A stretch of 6,785 bases of DNA, taken from contig WRIF01000088.1 in NCBI GenBank assembly GCA_009782865.1, positions 1 to 6,785 of the forward strand, read 5' to 3'. Source of the DNA: Promicromonosporaceae bacterium (lineage in GTDB: Bacteria > Actinomycetota > Actinomycetes > Actinomycetales > Cellulomonadaceae). The notes under the pieces were generated by a model. That model did no database searches and was not told the origin of the DNA. It saw nothing but the letters and a program-made list of their open reading frames with translations. This document shows, one piece after another, positions 1 to 6,785 of this stretch (position 1 is its first letter; each line of letters starts with the position of its first letter). Made by a program: the position numbers and the translations under genes.

Positions 1-988
<988 letters not shown>

Positions 989-1013
989 GCCTCGCCTCAC
1001 TGCCCTAGCGTGT

Positions 1014-1063
1014 AAACGAGACGCCCGCGCCTGCCTCAAGTTGGCGGCGCGGGCGTTTCGCTT
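1014..1063 (+). terminator. Strong GC-rich hairpin between gap and pgk; terminator or attenuator
   Basis: An 11-bp perfect stem pairs 1021-1031 with 1046-1056. It extends outward to 1014/1063 with one G-U pair and one A-C mismatch. Inward, a further 3 bp (1033-1035 with 1043-1045) form after a bulged T, leaving a 7-nt loop. The right arm leads into GTTTCGCTT, which is T-rich but lacks an uninterrupted U-tract. It could partly terminate gap transcripts, or act as a processing or 3'-stabilising structure within a longer gap-pgk-tpiA message. The structure is seen directly; the function is inferred. Confidence 0.7.
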
Positions 1064-1099
1064 GAGTCGAAGTAACCCCTAAAACGCAACAGGAGAAAC

Positions 1100-2320
1100 A
1101 TGAAGACCATTGAGTCGCTCGGTGACCTCACCGGCAAGACCGTGCTCGTCCGCTCTGACTTCAACGTGAAGGTCAAGGACGGCGTCGTCGCCCCCGGCAA
1201 CGACGGCCGCCTCGTGGCCGCCCTGCCCACCCTCAACAAGCTGCCGGCCGGCGGTGCGCGCGTCGTGGTGACCGCCCACCTGGGCCGCCCTGCCCCCTCC
1301 GGCACCTTCACCCCGGACCCGGCCTTTACGCTGGCCCCGGTCGCGGAGCGCCTGTCCGAGCTGCTCGGCAAGCCGGTGGCCTTCGCCACCGACCTGACCG
1401 GTGAGTCCGCCAAGGCGACAGTGGCCGCCCTTGGCCCCGGCGAGGTGGCACTGTTGGAGAACGTCCGCATGGACCCGCGCGAGACCTCCAAGGTCGACGC
1501 GGACCGTGAGGCCGAGGCCGCCGAGTTGATCGCCGCCACCGGCGCCGACTTCTTCGTCTCCGACGGATTCGGCGTGGTGCACCGCAAGCAGGCCTCCGTC
1601 TACGACGTCGCCCGCCTCGTCCCGGCCGCCGCCGGTGACCTGGTGTTCAAGGAGGTCGACTCCCTGTCCAAGGCGACCACCAACCCGGCCCGCCCGTATG
1701 CGGTGGTGCTCGGTGGCGCCAAGGTTTCCGACAAGCTGCCGCTGATCGCCAACCTGCTGAACGTCGCCGACCGCATCCTGATCGGTGGCGGCATGATGTT
1801 CACCTTCCTGAAGGCCCAGGGCCACGAGGTCGGCAAGTCGCTGCTCGAGGCAGACCAGATCGAGACCGTCAAGGGCTACCTGGCCACCGCCGCCGAGAAG
1901 GGTGTGGAGTTCGTCCTGCCGGTCGATGTGGTCACCGCCGCCGAGTTCAACGGCCCCGTCGCCGGCACCTACGACGTAGCCGACATGCCGTCGGGCGAGA
2001 TGGGCCTGGACATCGGCCCGAAGTCCGGGGCGCTGTTCGCGGCCAAGCTGGCCGACGCCAAGACCATTGCCTGGAACGGCCCCATGGGCGTGTTCGAAAA
2101 CGGCGACTATGCCGCCGGCACCAAGGCCGTGGCGCAGGGCATCATCGATGCCACTGCCGCCGGGGCGTTCTCCGTGGTCGGTGGGGGAGACTCCGCCACC
2201 GCGATCAAGGTACTCGGCCTCGACGAGGCCGGTTTCTCCCACATTTCCACCGGTGGTGGCGCCTCCCTCGAGCTGCTCGAGGGCAAGGTGCTGCCCGGTA
2301 TCTCTGTTCTGGAAGGCTGA
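1100..2320 (+). CDS. pgk: Phosphoglycerate kinase
   Basis: This monomeric cytosolic kinase transfers the acyl phosphate of 1,3-bisphosphoglycerate to ADP, giving 3-phosphoglycerate and the first ATP of lower glycolysis. At 406 residues it is a normal length. N-domain substrate residues are present: DFN at 20-22 (D20, N22), R37, HLGRP from H60 (R63), LLENVR ending at R123, and DGFGVVHR ending at R162. The nucleotide domain has GGAKVSDK at 205-212, [13 protein letters not shown] at 229-241, NGPMGVFE from N327, GGGDS at 361-365 and TGGGAS at 384-389. The ATG at 1100 is preferred because AGGAG (1091-1095) lies 4 nt upstream and the start matches the family N-terminus. The protein is followed after only 7 nt by tpiA, so the two are almost surely cotranscribed. 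Nothing appears broken or truncated. Confidence 0.98.
   Translation: MKTIESLGDLTGKTVLVRSDFNVKVKDGVVAPGNDGRLVAALPTLNKLPAGGARVVVTAHLGRPAPSGTFTPDPAFTLAPVAERLSELLGKPVAFATDLTGESAKATVAALGPGEVALLENVRMDPRETSKVDADREAEAAELIAATGADFFVSDGFGVVHRKQASVYDVARLVPAAAGDLVFKEVDSLSKATTNPARPYAVVLGGAKVSDKLPLIANLLNVADRILIGGGMMFTFLKAQGHEVGKSLLEADQIETVKGYLATAAEKGVEFVLPVDVVTAAEFNGPVAGTYDVADMPSGEMGLDIGPKSGALFAAKLADAKTIAWNGPMGVFENGDYAAGTKAVAQGIIDATAAGAFSVVGGGDSATAIKVLGLDEAGFSHISTGGGASLELLEGKVLPGISVLEG
2311..2316 (+). promoter_or_regulatory. Ribosome binding site for tpiA inside the end of pgk
   Basis: GGAAGG lies within the last codons of pgk, 11 nt before the tpiA ATG at 2328. With the pgk stop at 2318-2320 only 7 nt from that ATG, terminating ribosomes could re-initiate on tpiA. 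This implies translational coupling of the pair. The spacing is somewhat long for a Shine-Dalgarno site, so coupling may matter more than de novo binding. Confidence 0.5.
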
Positions 2321-2327
2321 TACCAAA

Positions 2328-3113
2328 ATGACTCGTACCCCCCTGATGGCGGGCAACTGGAAGATGAACCTCGACCACCTCGAGGCCGTTGCCACCGTGC
2401 AAAAGCTCGCGTGGACCCTGGATGACGCCAAGCACTCCTACGGCGACGTTGAGGTGGTGGTCTGCCCGCCGTTCACCGACCTGCGCTCGGTGCAGACGCT
2501 GGTGGAGGCCGACAAGCTCGGCGTCAAGTACGCCGCCCAGGACGTCTCCAAGCACACCCACGGTGCCTACACCGGTGAGATCTCCGCCAAGATGCTGGCC
2601 AAGCTGGGCTGCGCCTACACCGTGGTCGGTCACTCCGAGCGCCGCGAGTACCACGGCGAGTCCGACGCCCTGGTCAACGAGAAGGTTCGCGCCCTGTGCG
2701 CCGAGGGCATCACCGCCATCGTGTGCGTTGGCGAGCCCCTGGAGATCCGGAAGGCCGGCGAGCACGTCGCCTACACCCTCAAGCAGGTGCGGGACTGCCT
2801 GGCCGACCTCGACGACAACCACCTCGCCCAGGTGGTCATCGCCTACGAGCCCGTCTGGGCCATCGGCACCGGAGAGGTGGCCACCGCCGACGACGCGCAG
2901 GAGGTGATCGGGGCGATTCGCGGCCTGGTGGTCGAGATGTACTCCGCCGAGATCGCAGACTCCATGCGCATCCTCTACGGTGGCTCGGTGAAGTCGAGCA
3001 ACGTGGCCGAACTGATGGCCAAGCCCGACGTCGACGGCGCCCTGGTGGGCGGGGCCTCCCTGGACCCGGTGGAGTTCGCCAAGATCTGCCGTTTCCGCGA
3101 ACACGTGATCTGA
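2328..3113 (+). CDS. tpiA: Triose-phosphate isomerase
   Basis: This cytosolic TIM-barrel enzyme interconverts dihydroxyacetone phosphate and glyceraldehyde 3-phosphate, feeding Gap. The 261 residues fit the family's roughly 250-260. The catalytic Lys12 is in GNWKMN, the electrophilic His102 in VVGHSERR and the catalytic base Glu174 in [11 protein letters not shown]. The flexible phosphate-gripping loop follows at about 175-184. The phosphate-binding YGGSV is at 217-221 and [10 protein letters not shown] at 236-245. ATG 2328 is chosen because it starts the conserved [13 protein letters not shown]-terminus. The same frame is open far upstream to 2067 inside pgk, but that part has no family resemblance and is an out-of-frame reading of pgk. 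It forms a tight pair with pgk and is followed by a long perfect hairpin that probably ends or attenuates the transcript before secG. Confidence 0.98.
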   Translation: MTRTPLMAGNWKMNLDHLEAVATVQKLAWTLDDAKHSYGDVEVVVCPPFTDLRSVQTLVEADKLGVKYAAQDVSKHTHGAYTGEISAKMLAKLGCAYTVVGHSERREYHGESDALVNEKVRALCAEGITAIVCVGEPLEIRKAGEHVAYTLKQVRDCLADLDDNHLAQVVIAYEPVWAIGTGEVATADDAQEVIGAIRGLVVEMYSAEIADSMRILYGGSVKSSNVAELMAKPDVDGALVGGASLDPVEFAKICRFREHVI

Positions 3114-3123
3114 GATAACTGAC

Positions 3124-3170
3124 AACGTCTCGCGGCGAAATCGGCTCATAAGATTTCGCCGCGAGACGTT
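3124..3170 (+). terminator. Perfect 19-bp inverted repeat between tpiA and secG; likely terminator
   Basis: Bases 3124-3142 are fully complementary to 3152-3170 with a 9-nt loop (3143-3151). The right arm ends in GTT and runs on as TCTCC, so the U-tract is short. The stem begins 10 nt after the tpiA stop and finishes 8 nt before the AGGA of secG. It is therefore well placed to terminate the pgk-tpiA message, or to form a structured leader that limits read-through into secG. The arms are AT-richer at the base and GC-rich in the middle. The structure is read directly; termination is inferred. Confidence 0.8.
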
Positions 3171-3178
3171 TCTCCACT

Positions 3179-3182
3179 AGGA
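3179..3182 (+). promoter_or_regulatory. Ribosome binding site that fixes the secG start
   Basis: AGGA lies 9 nt upstream of ATG 3192 but directly abuts an in-frame TTG at 3183. The zero spacing makes TTG implausible and selects the ATG, giving a protein three residues shorter than the longest open frame. Confidence 0.65.
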
Positions 3183-3191
3183 TTGCTGACC

Positions 3192-3434
3192 ATGACTGCC
3201 CTGCGTATCTCCCTCCAAGTGGTGCTGGTGCTCACCAGCGCCATCCTGATCCTGCTCATCTTGATGCACAAGGGCAAGGGCGGCGGACTGTCCGACATGT
3301 TCGGTGGTGGCATCTCCTCTGGCGCCGGTTCCTCCGGGGTCGCAGAGCGCAACCTGAACCGCATCACCATCGTCTCGGCGATCCTGTGGGGTGTGGTCGT
3401 CTTCACCCTCGGCCTGCTGACCCGCTTCAGCTAA
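3192..3434 (+). CDS. secG: Preprotein translocase subunit SecG
   Basis: SecG is the small non-essential subunit of the SecYEG channel in the cytoplasmic membrane and assists SecA-driven protein export. The 80-residue product matches the family: a first membrane helix at about 5-25, a short polar turn HKGKGGG, the glycine-rich signature DMFGGGISSGAGSSGVAERN at 35-54, and a second helix at about 58-76. There is no signal peptide beyond the first helix. ATG 3192 is preferred over the upstream TTG 3183 on ribosome-site spacing. secG next to tpiA is a common actinobacterial arrangement and says nothing about a metabolic role. It lies between two hairpins, so it may be transcribed partly by read-through from tpiA or from an unseen promoter. 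I could not identify one in the 78-nt upstream spacer. Confidence 0.94.
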   Translation: MTALRISLQVVLVLTSAILILLILMHKGKGGGLSDMFGGGISSGAGSSGVAERNLNRITIVSAILWGVVVFTLGLLTRFS

Positions 3435-3448
3435 CCGCCTTTTCGCTT

Positions 3449-3497
3449 AGGCCCGGCCCCCGGCGCAACCCGTCGGAGGTCCGGGCCTTGGTGTTTT
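3449..3497 (+). terminator. Rho-independent-like terminator downstream of secG
   Basis: An 8-bp GC-rich stem pairs 3449-3456 with 3481-3488, and weaker pairing of the C-rich and G-rich segments inside it is possible. The right arm is followed by TGGTG and TTTT (3494-3497). Starting 14 nt after the secG stop, it probably ends the glycolytic/secG transcript and separates it from the ATPase gene. The large loop and offset T-run make it less than ideal. Confidence 0.6.
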
Positions 3498-3545
3498 CAC
3501 TGCCTGGCCGCCTGGCACCCGCAGGCGACCGCAATCTTTCCCTAC

Positions 3546-3552
3546 GAAGGAG
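3546..3552 (+). promoter_or_regulatory. Strong ribosome binding site for the ATPase GTG start
   Basis: GAAGGAG is a near-perfect Shine-Dalgarno match 8 nt before GTG 3561. It decides this start, since no ATG in frame lies nearby and the encoded N-terminus fits the cation-ATPase N-terminal domain. Confidence 0.85.
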
Positions 3553-3560
3553 TTACCATC

Positions 3561-6359
3561 GTGATTGCGTGGTCACAAGAGTCGAGCCAGGTGCTCGCTC
3601 AACTGGACGTCACCGCCGAACAGGGCCTGTCCGGCGCGGCGGCCGCCCGCCGCCTGGCGGAGTACGGCCCCAACCGGCTGCCCGAGCCCAAGAAGATGCC
3701 CTGGTACCTGCGCTTGGCGGGTCACCTCAACGACGTCATCATCTTCGTGCTGTTGGCCGCCGCCGCCATCAAGACGTTCCTGGCGATTGTCTACCCGGCC
3801 GCCGGTTGGGCCGATCCCATCGTGATCTTCGGTGTGGTGGTGCTGACCGTCAGCATTGGCATGATCCAAGAGGGGCGCGCCGAGAAGTCCTTGGAGGCGA
3901 TCAAGAACCTCATGTCGGCCAGCGCGCTGGTGTTGCGCGACGGGCAGTGGCAGTCCGTCGACGCCGAGACGCTGGTCCCCGGAGACGTGATCCGGGTCAA
4001 GGCCGGCGACCGGATGCCCGCCGACGCCCGCCTGCTCGACGAGAACAACCTCCAGATCGAAGAGGCCGCCCTGACGGGAGAGTCCGTCGCCGCCGAAAAG
4101 ACGCTCGCCCCGCTCGCCGCCGACTCCGGCCTGGGCGACCGCACCAACATGCTCTTCTCCTCGACCATCGCGGTGGCGGGGACGGGGACCGCCGTCGTCA
4201 CCGGCACCGGGGCCGACACGGAGATCGGCCGCATCCAGGACCTCATGGAGTCGGCCACCGACGAGCAGACCCCGCTCGGCCGCACCATGGACGCCTTCGG
4301 CAAGAAGATCACCATCGTTGTGCTCGTGATCGCCGCGGTCATGGGTACCTTCGCCTTTGTCGCCCACCAGATGAACTGGATGGACCTCTTCTCGGCAGCC
4401 GTCGGCGTCGCCGTGGCCGCCGTGCCCGAGGGCCTGACCGCCGTCGTCGCGATCGCCCTGGCCCTCGGGGTCAAGGCCCTGGCCCACCGCAACTCCGTGA
4501 GCCGCAACCTCACCTCGACCGAGACGCTCGGTGCGATCACCACCATCTGCTCCGACAAGACCGGCACCCTCACCCAGAACGAGATGACCGTGCGCGTGGT
4601 CCGCACCGCCGGCCACCTCTATGACGTCGACGGCGCCGGCTACAAGCCGGTCGGGGCGATCCACGCCGATGGCGCCGAGCCGAACTGCTGCGCCACCACC
4701 CCGCCCGCCGAGCTCACCGCGCTCGCCGAGGCCTTCACGCACGCGAACGACGCCATCATCAACCCGCCGTCGCCCACCGCGGAGAACGGCCTGTGGACCC
4801 TCACCGGCGAGCCCACCGAGGGTGCCGTGCTGGTGCTCGGCCGCAAGGTCGGCGTCGCCACGAATGGCTGGAGCCGCGTCGCGGAGATCCCGTTCGACTC
4901 CAAGTACAAGTACATGGCGACCCTCACGGATGACCCCGAGGGCAACCGCCACCTGTTCGTCAAGGGCGCGCTCGGAGCCGTGCTCAGCCATTGTGACCGG
5001 CAGATTGGCGTCGACGGCATCGAGCCGCTCGACCCAGAGTTCTGGCGCGCCGAGATGGAGGTGCTGGCCGCCCGCGGGCTGCGCGTCCTGGCGGCCGCCC
5101 GCACCGATGTCGACTCGACGGTGACCGAGCTGCCCGACGCCGAGGTGGGACCCCGCAGCCTGATCTTCACCGGCATCGCCGGCATCGTCGACCCGCCGCG
5201 CCCCGAGGCCATCCACTCCATCGCCGAGGCGCACGCCGCCTCGATCGACGTCAAGATGATCACCGGCGACCACGTCATCACCGCCAAGGCCATCGCCCAG
5301 GAGATGGGCATCACCCACGGCGAGGTGGGCGCCCTGACCGGCCCCGAGCTGGAGGCCATGTCGGACGAGGAGCTGCAGGCCGTCGTGCGCGAGACCCACG
5401 TGTTCGCGCGAGTCTCACCGACGCACAAGATCCGCATCGTCCGCGCCCTGCAGCACCACGGAGAGATCGTCGCCATGACGGGCGACGGCGTCAACGACGC
5501 CCCCGCGCTCACGCAGGCCAACGTCGGGGTGGCGATGGGGGTCAAGGGTACCGAGGCCACCAAGGCCGCCGCCGACCTCATCCTGCTCGACGACAACTTC
5601 TCCACCATCGAGAAGGCGATCTACGAGGGCCGTCGCGTCTTCGACAACATCCGCAAGTGCACCATGTTTGCCCTCCCGGCCAACGTGGCGCAGACCACGG
5701 GGATCCTGCTGGCCACCTTCCTCGGCTGGCAGCTCGCCGATGGCACGGCGCTGGCCCCGCTCACGCCCATCATGGTGCTGTGGGTCAACATGGTGGTGGC
5801 CGTGTGCCTCGACCTCACCTTCGCCTCTGAGCCCGCCGAGGACGGCATCATGCGGCGCCGCCCGCGCAACGTCAACGAGGCACTGGTCACGGTGCGCTAC
5901 GGCCGCCACATCTTCCTGTTCGGGTGGGTCATGGCCGGCGCCATGATCTTCATGTTCCTCGGGGAGTTCCACGGCTGGCTGCCGGGCGCCGAGGCCGGGT
6001 ACGCCCCGGCCGCGCAGTCGGCCGCCCTGTCGATGATCATGCTGGCCCAGACCGCCCACGTGTTCAACGTCCGTCGCCTCAACACGCACTCGTTTACCTG
6101 GAAGGTGTTCCGCGGCAACAAGGCACTCGGCATCTCGCTGGCGATCCTCGCGGTGGCGCATGGCGCGCTCATGTACTTCCCGCCGATGACGTCCGCATTC
6201 GGACTGGCGCCGACCTCACTGCGGCAGTGGGCGTTCATTGTGCCCCTGGCCTTCGCCGTGTTCGGCATGATTGAGTTGCTCAAGTGGCTCTTCAAGCTGG
6301 GCGAGGACGCCGCCGACCGCAAGGCGGCGGCCAAGCGGGAGCTCAGCGCCCTCGTCTAG
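3561..6359 (+). CDS. P2-like cation-translocating P-type ATPase, ion specificity uncertain
   Basis: This is a ten-helix plasma-membrane pump that couples ATP hydrolysis to cation transport through a phospho-aspartate. In its 932 residues I read: a cation-ATPase N-terminal domain (about 5-55); M1-M2 (57-104); actuator TGES (172-175); M3-M4 (249-303) with PEGL (289-292); phosphorylation motif DKTGT with Asp332; nucleotide domain with FDSKYKYM (445-452) and KGA (468-470); hinge DPPRPE (544-549), MITGDH (566-571) and GDGVNDAP (641-648); and M5-M10 (about 700-910). There is no N-terminal heavy-metal domain and no CPC motif, which argues against a copper or zinc P1B pump. Resemblance is closest to Ca2+-ATPase-like P2 pumps such as SERCA. 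However, M6 reads WVNMVVAVCLD, with Ala747 where SERCA has its ligand Asp800, so calcium should not be assumed. The catalytic machinery is intact. The gene probably has its own transcript, since it follows a terminator-like hairpin, and it overlaps convergent pgl by 4 nt. Confidence 0.95.
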   Translation: MIAWSQESSQVLAQLDVTAEQGLSGAAAARRLAEYGPNRLPEPKKMPWYLRLAGHLNDVIIFVLLAAAAIKTFLAIVYPAAGWADPIVIFGVVVLTVSIGMIQEGRAEKSLEAIKNLMSASALVLRDGQWQSVDAETLVPGDVIRVKAGDRMPADARLLDENNLQIEEAALTGESVAAEKTLAPLAADSGLGDRTNMLFSSTIAVAGTGTAVVTGTGADTEIGRIQDLMESATDEQTPLGRTMDAFGKKITIVVLVIAAVMGTFAFVAHQMNWMDLFSAAVGVAVAAVPEGLTAVVAIALALGVKALAHRNSVSRNLTSTETLGAITTICSDKTGTLTQNEMTVRVVRTAGHLYDVDGAGYKPVGAIHADGAEPNCCATTPPAELTALAEAFTHANDAIINPPSPTAENGLWTLTGEPTEGAVLVLGRKVGVATNGWSRVAEIPFDSKYKYMATLTDDPEGNRHLFVKGALGAVLSHCDRQIGVDGIEPLDPEFWRAEMEVLAARGLRVLAAARTDVDSTVTELPDAEVGPRSLIFTGIAGIVDPPRPEAIHSIAEAHAASIDVKMITGDHVITAKAIAQEMGITHGEVGALTGPELEAMSDEELQAVVRETHVFARVSPTHKIRIVRALQHHGEIVAMTGDGVNDAPALTQANVGVAMGVKGTEATKAAADLILLDDNFSTIEKAIYEGRRVFDNIRKCTMFALPANVAQTTGILLATFLGWQLADGTALAPLTPIMVLWVNMVVAVCLDLTFASEPAEDGIMRRRPRNVNEALVTVRYGRHIFLFGWVMAGAMIFMFLGEFHGWLPGAEAGYAPAAQSAALSMIMLAQTAHVFNVRRLNTHSFTWKVFRGNKALGISLAILAVAHGALMYFPPMTSAFGLAPTSLRQWAFIVPLAFAVFGMIELLKWLFKLGEDAADRKAAAKRELSALV

Positions 6360-6785
6360 TTGGGGGAGTCGGCGGCGGCGGTGTCCAGGAGCCACAGGGT
6401 TCGCCGCCGGCCGCCGACCATGCCGGCAGGCACCCCTTCGGCCCGCTCCAGCCCGGCGGCCACCATCTCGGCCTTCTCACAGCCGGCCACCACCAGCCAA
6501 ACCTCCCGCGACTCGTTGAGGATAGCGAGGGTCAGCGATACGCGGGTGGGGGGCGGCTTGGGGGAGTCGTGGACCGCGATGGCTGCGCCCGCCTCCCCGG
6601 CGGTGGCGGCCATTAGGGCCGGATGCCCCGGAAAGAGCGAGGCGACGTGCCCGTCGGGCCCCATCCCCAGCAGGCAGACATCGAAGCGGGCCTGTTCCAG
6701 GTCCAGCGTGGCGGCGTATCTCGTCGCCGCCTCCTCCGGGGAGCCGGTGGCGTCCGGGCCGGGTATTGGGTGAATGTTCGCCTCC
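6356..6785 (-). CDS. pgl: 6-phosphogluconolactonase, C-terminal part; 5' end beyond the window
   Basis: This cytosolic enzyme hydrolyses 6-phosphoglucono-lactone to 6-phosphogluconate, the second step of the oxidative pentose phosphate pathway after Zwf. Read on the minus strand from the right edge, the frame stays open to TAG at 6358-6356. It gives 142 residues, a little over half of a typical 240-260 residue protein. Diagnostic segments are NIHPIPGP near the start of the fragment, then LLGMGPDGHVASLFPGHP, the signature holding the active-site Asp/His region. Further on come HDSPKPPPTRVSLTL, WLVVAGCEKAE, and GRRRTLWLLD near the C-terminus. An internal Met at 6664 is not the start, because the family-conserved sequence continues upstream of it. 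In many actinobacteria pgl lies with opcA, zwf, tal and tkt facing the gap-pgk-tpiA-secG group; those genes would be expected to the right. Confidence 0.95.
   Translation of the reverse strand, partial: EANIHPIPGPDATGSPEEAATRYAATLDLEQARFDVCLLGMGPDGHVASLFPGHPALMAATAGEAGAAIAVHDSPKPPPTRVSLTLAILNESREVWLVVAGCEKAEMVAAGLERAEGVPAGMVGGRRRTLWLLDTAAADSPN

Noticed and set aside
2067..2327. Possible N-terminal extension of tpiA within pgk.
   Set aside because: The family N-terminus starts exactly at ATG 2328, and the upstream reading is pgk in another frame.
1079..2431. A 450-codon open frame on the minus strand across pgk and into tpiA.
   Set aside because: It is antisense to an unmistakable pgk. Its protein is Gly/His/Val-rich with no recognisable motif, and long antisense frames are expected where third positions are mostly G or C.
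1017..3168. The heptamer CGAGACG occurs in both the gap-pgk hairpin (1017-1023) and the tpiA-secG hairpin (3162-3168).
   Set aside because: Seven shared bases in GC-rich stems, in opposite arms and without further similarity, is not enough to call a repeat family or a common regulator site.
3183..3191. TTG at 3183 as the start of secG.
   Set aside because: AGGA touches the TTG with no spacing, whereas it lies 9 nt from ATG 3192.
3498..3545. Possible promoter for the ATPase between the secG terminator and the ribosome site.
   Set aside because: I could not find -35 and -10 elements with acceptable sequence and spacing; a promoter is likely on context but is not visible.
3386..4624. A 412-codon plus-strand frame overlapping the end of secG and the start of the ATPase.
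   Set aside because: The product is Arg/Pro/Gly-rich in the manner of frame-shifted high-GC coding DNA. It overlaps two well-supported genes and has no ribosome site of its own.
3573..5399. A 608-codon open frame on the minus strand inside the ATPase gene.
   Set aside because: Composition is again low-complexity Gly/Asp/His-rich, no family motifs are visible, and it runs across conserved ATPase motifs that explain the sequence fully.
6309..6331. GCCGCC/GGCGGC inverted repeat near the end of the ATPase gene as a terminator for pgl.
   Set aside because: It arises from Ala/Lys/Arg-coding repeats, has a short stem with alternative registers, and has no T-run on the minus strand.

Overview
This window looks like core chromosome of a high-GC Gram-positive bacterium (Actinomycetota). 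The evidence is the very GC-rich third codon positions, the gene order gap-pgk-tpiA-secG facing a convergent pgl, and actinobacterial-type proteins throughout. The exact lineage cannot be fixed from the sequence alone. A member of the Propionibacteriales is my guess, held with low confidence.

Layout, left to right. Bases 1-988 hold gap (+), missing only its first few codons. Bases 989-1099 are a spacer with a strong GC-rich hairpin. Bases 1100-2320 are pgk (+), followed after 7 nt by tpiA (2328-3113, +). Bases 3114-3191 contain a perfect 19-bp inverted repeat just before secG (3192-3434, +). Bases 3435-3560 hold a terminator-like hairpin and then a strong ribosome binding site for a 932-residue P2-like cation-pumping P-type ATPase (3561-6359, +). 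The 3' part of pgl (6356-6785, -) runs off the right edge. It converges on the ATPase, and the two genes share a CTAG that supplies both stop codons. No stretch longer than 126 bases lacks a gene.

Together, gap, pgk and tpiA encode the triose-phosphate section of glycolysis and gluconeogenesis. TpiA interconverts DHAP and G3P, Gap makes 1,3-bisphosphoglycerate with NADH, and Pgk makes ATP. Pgl belongs to the oxidative pentose phosphate branch. SecG is the small accessory subunit of the SecYEG translocon and is a usual but functionally unrelated neighbour. Hairpins at gap/pgk, tpiA/secG and secG/ATPase suggest the row is divided into separately adjustable transcripts, with pgk-tpiA the tightest pair.

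I found no novel multi-gene system, mobile element, CRISPR array or RNA gene. The most unusual items are the P-type ATPase sitting between secG and pgl, its non-canonical ion-site residues (Ala at the M6 position that is Asp in SERCA, and no acidic residue left in the SERCA site-I positions), and the shared-stop convergent overlap.
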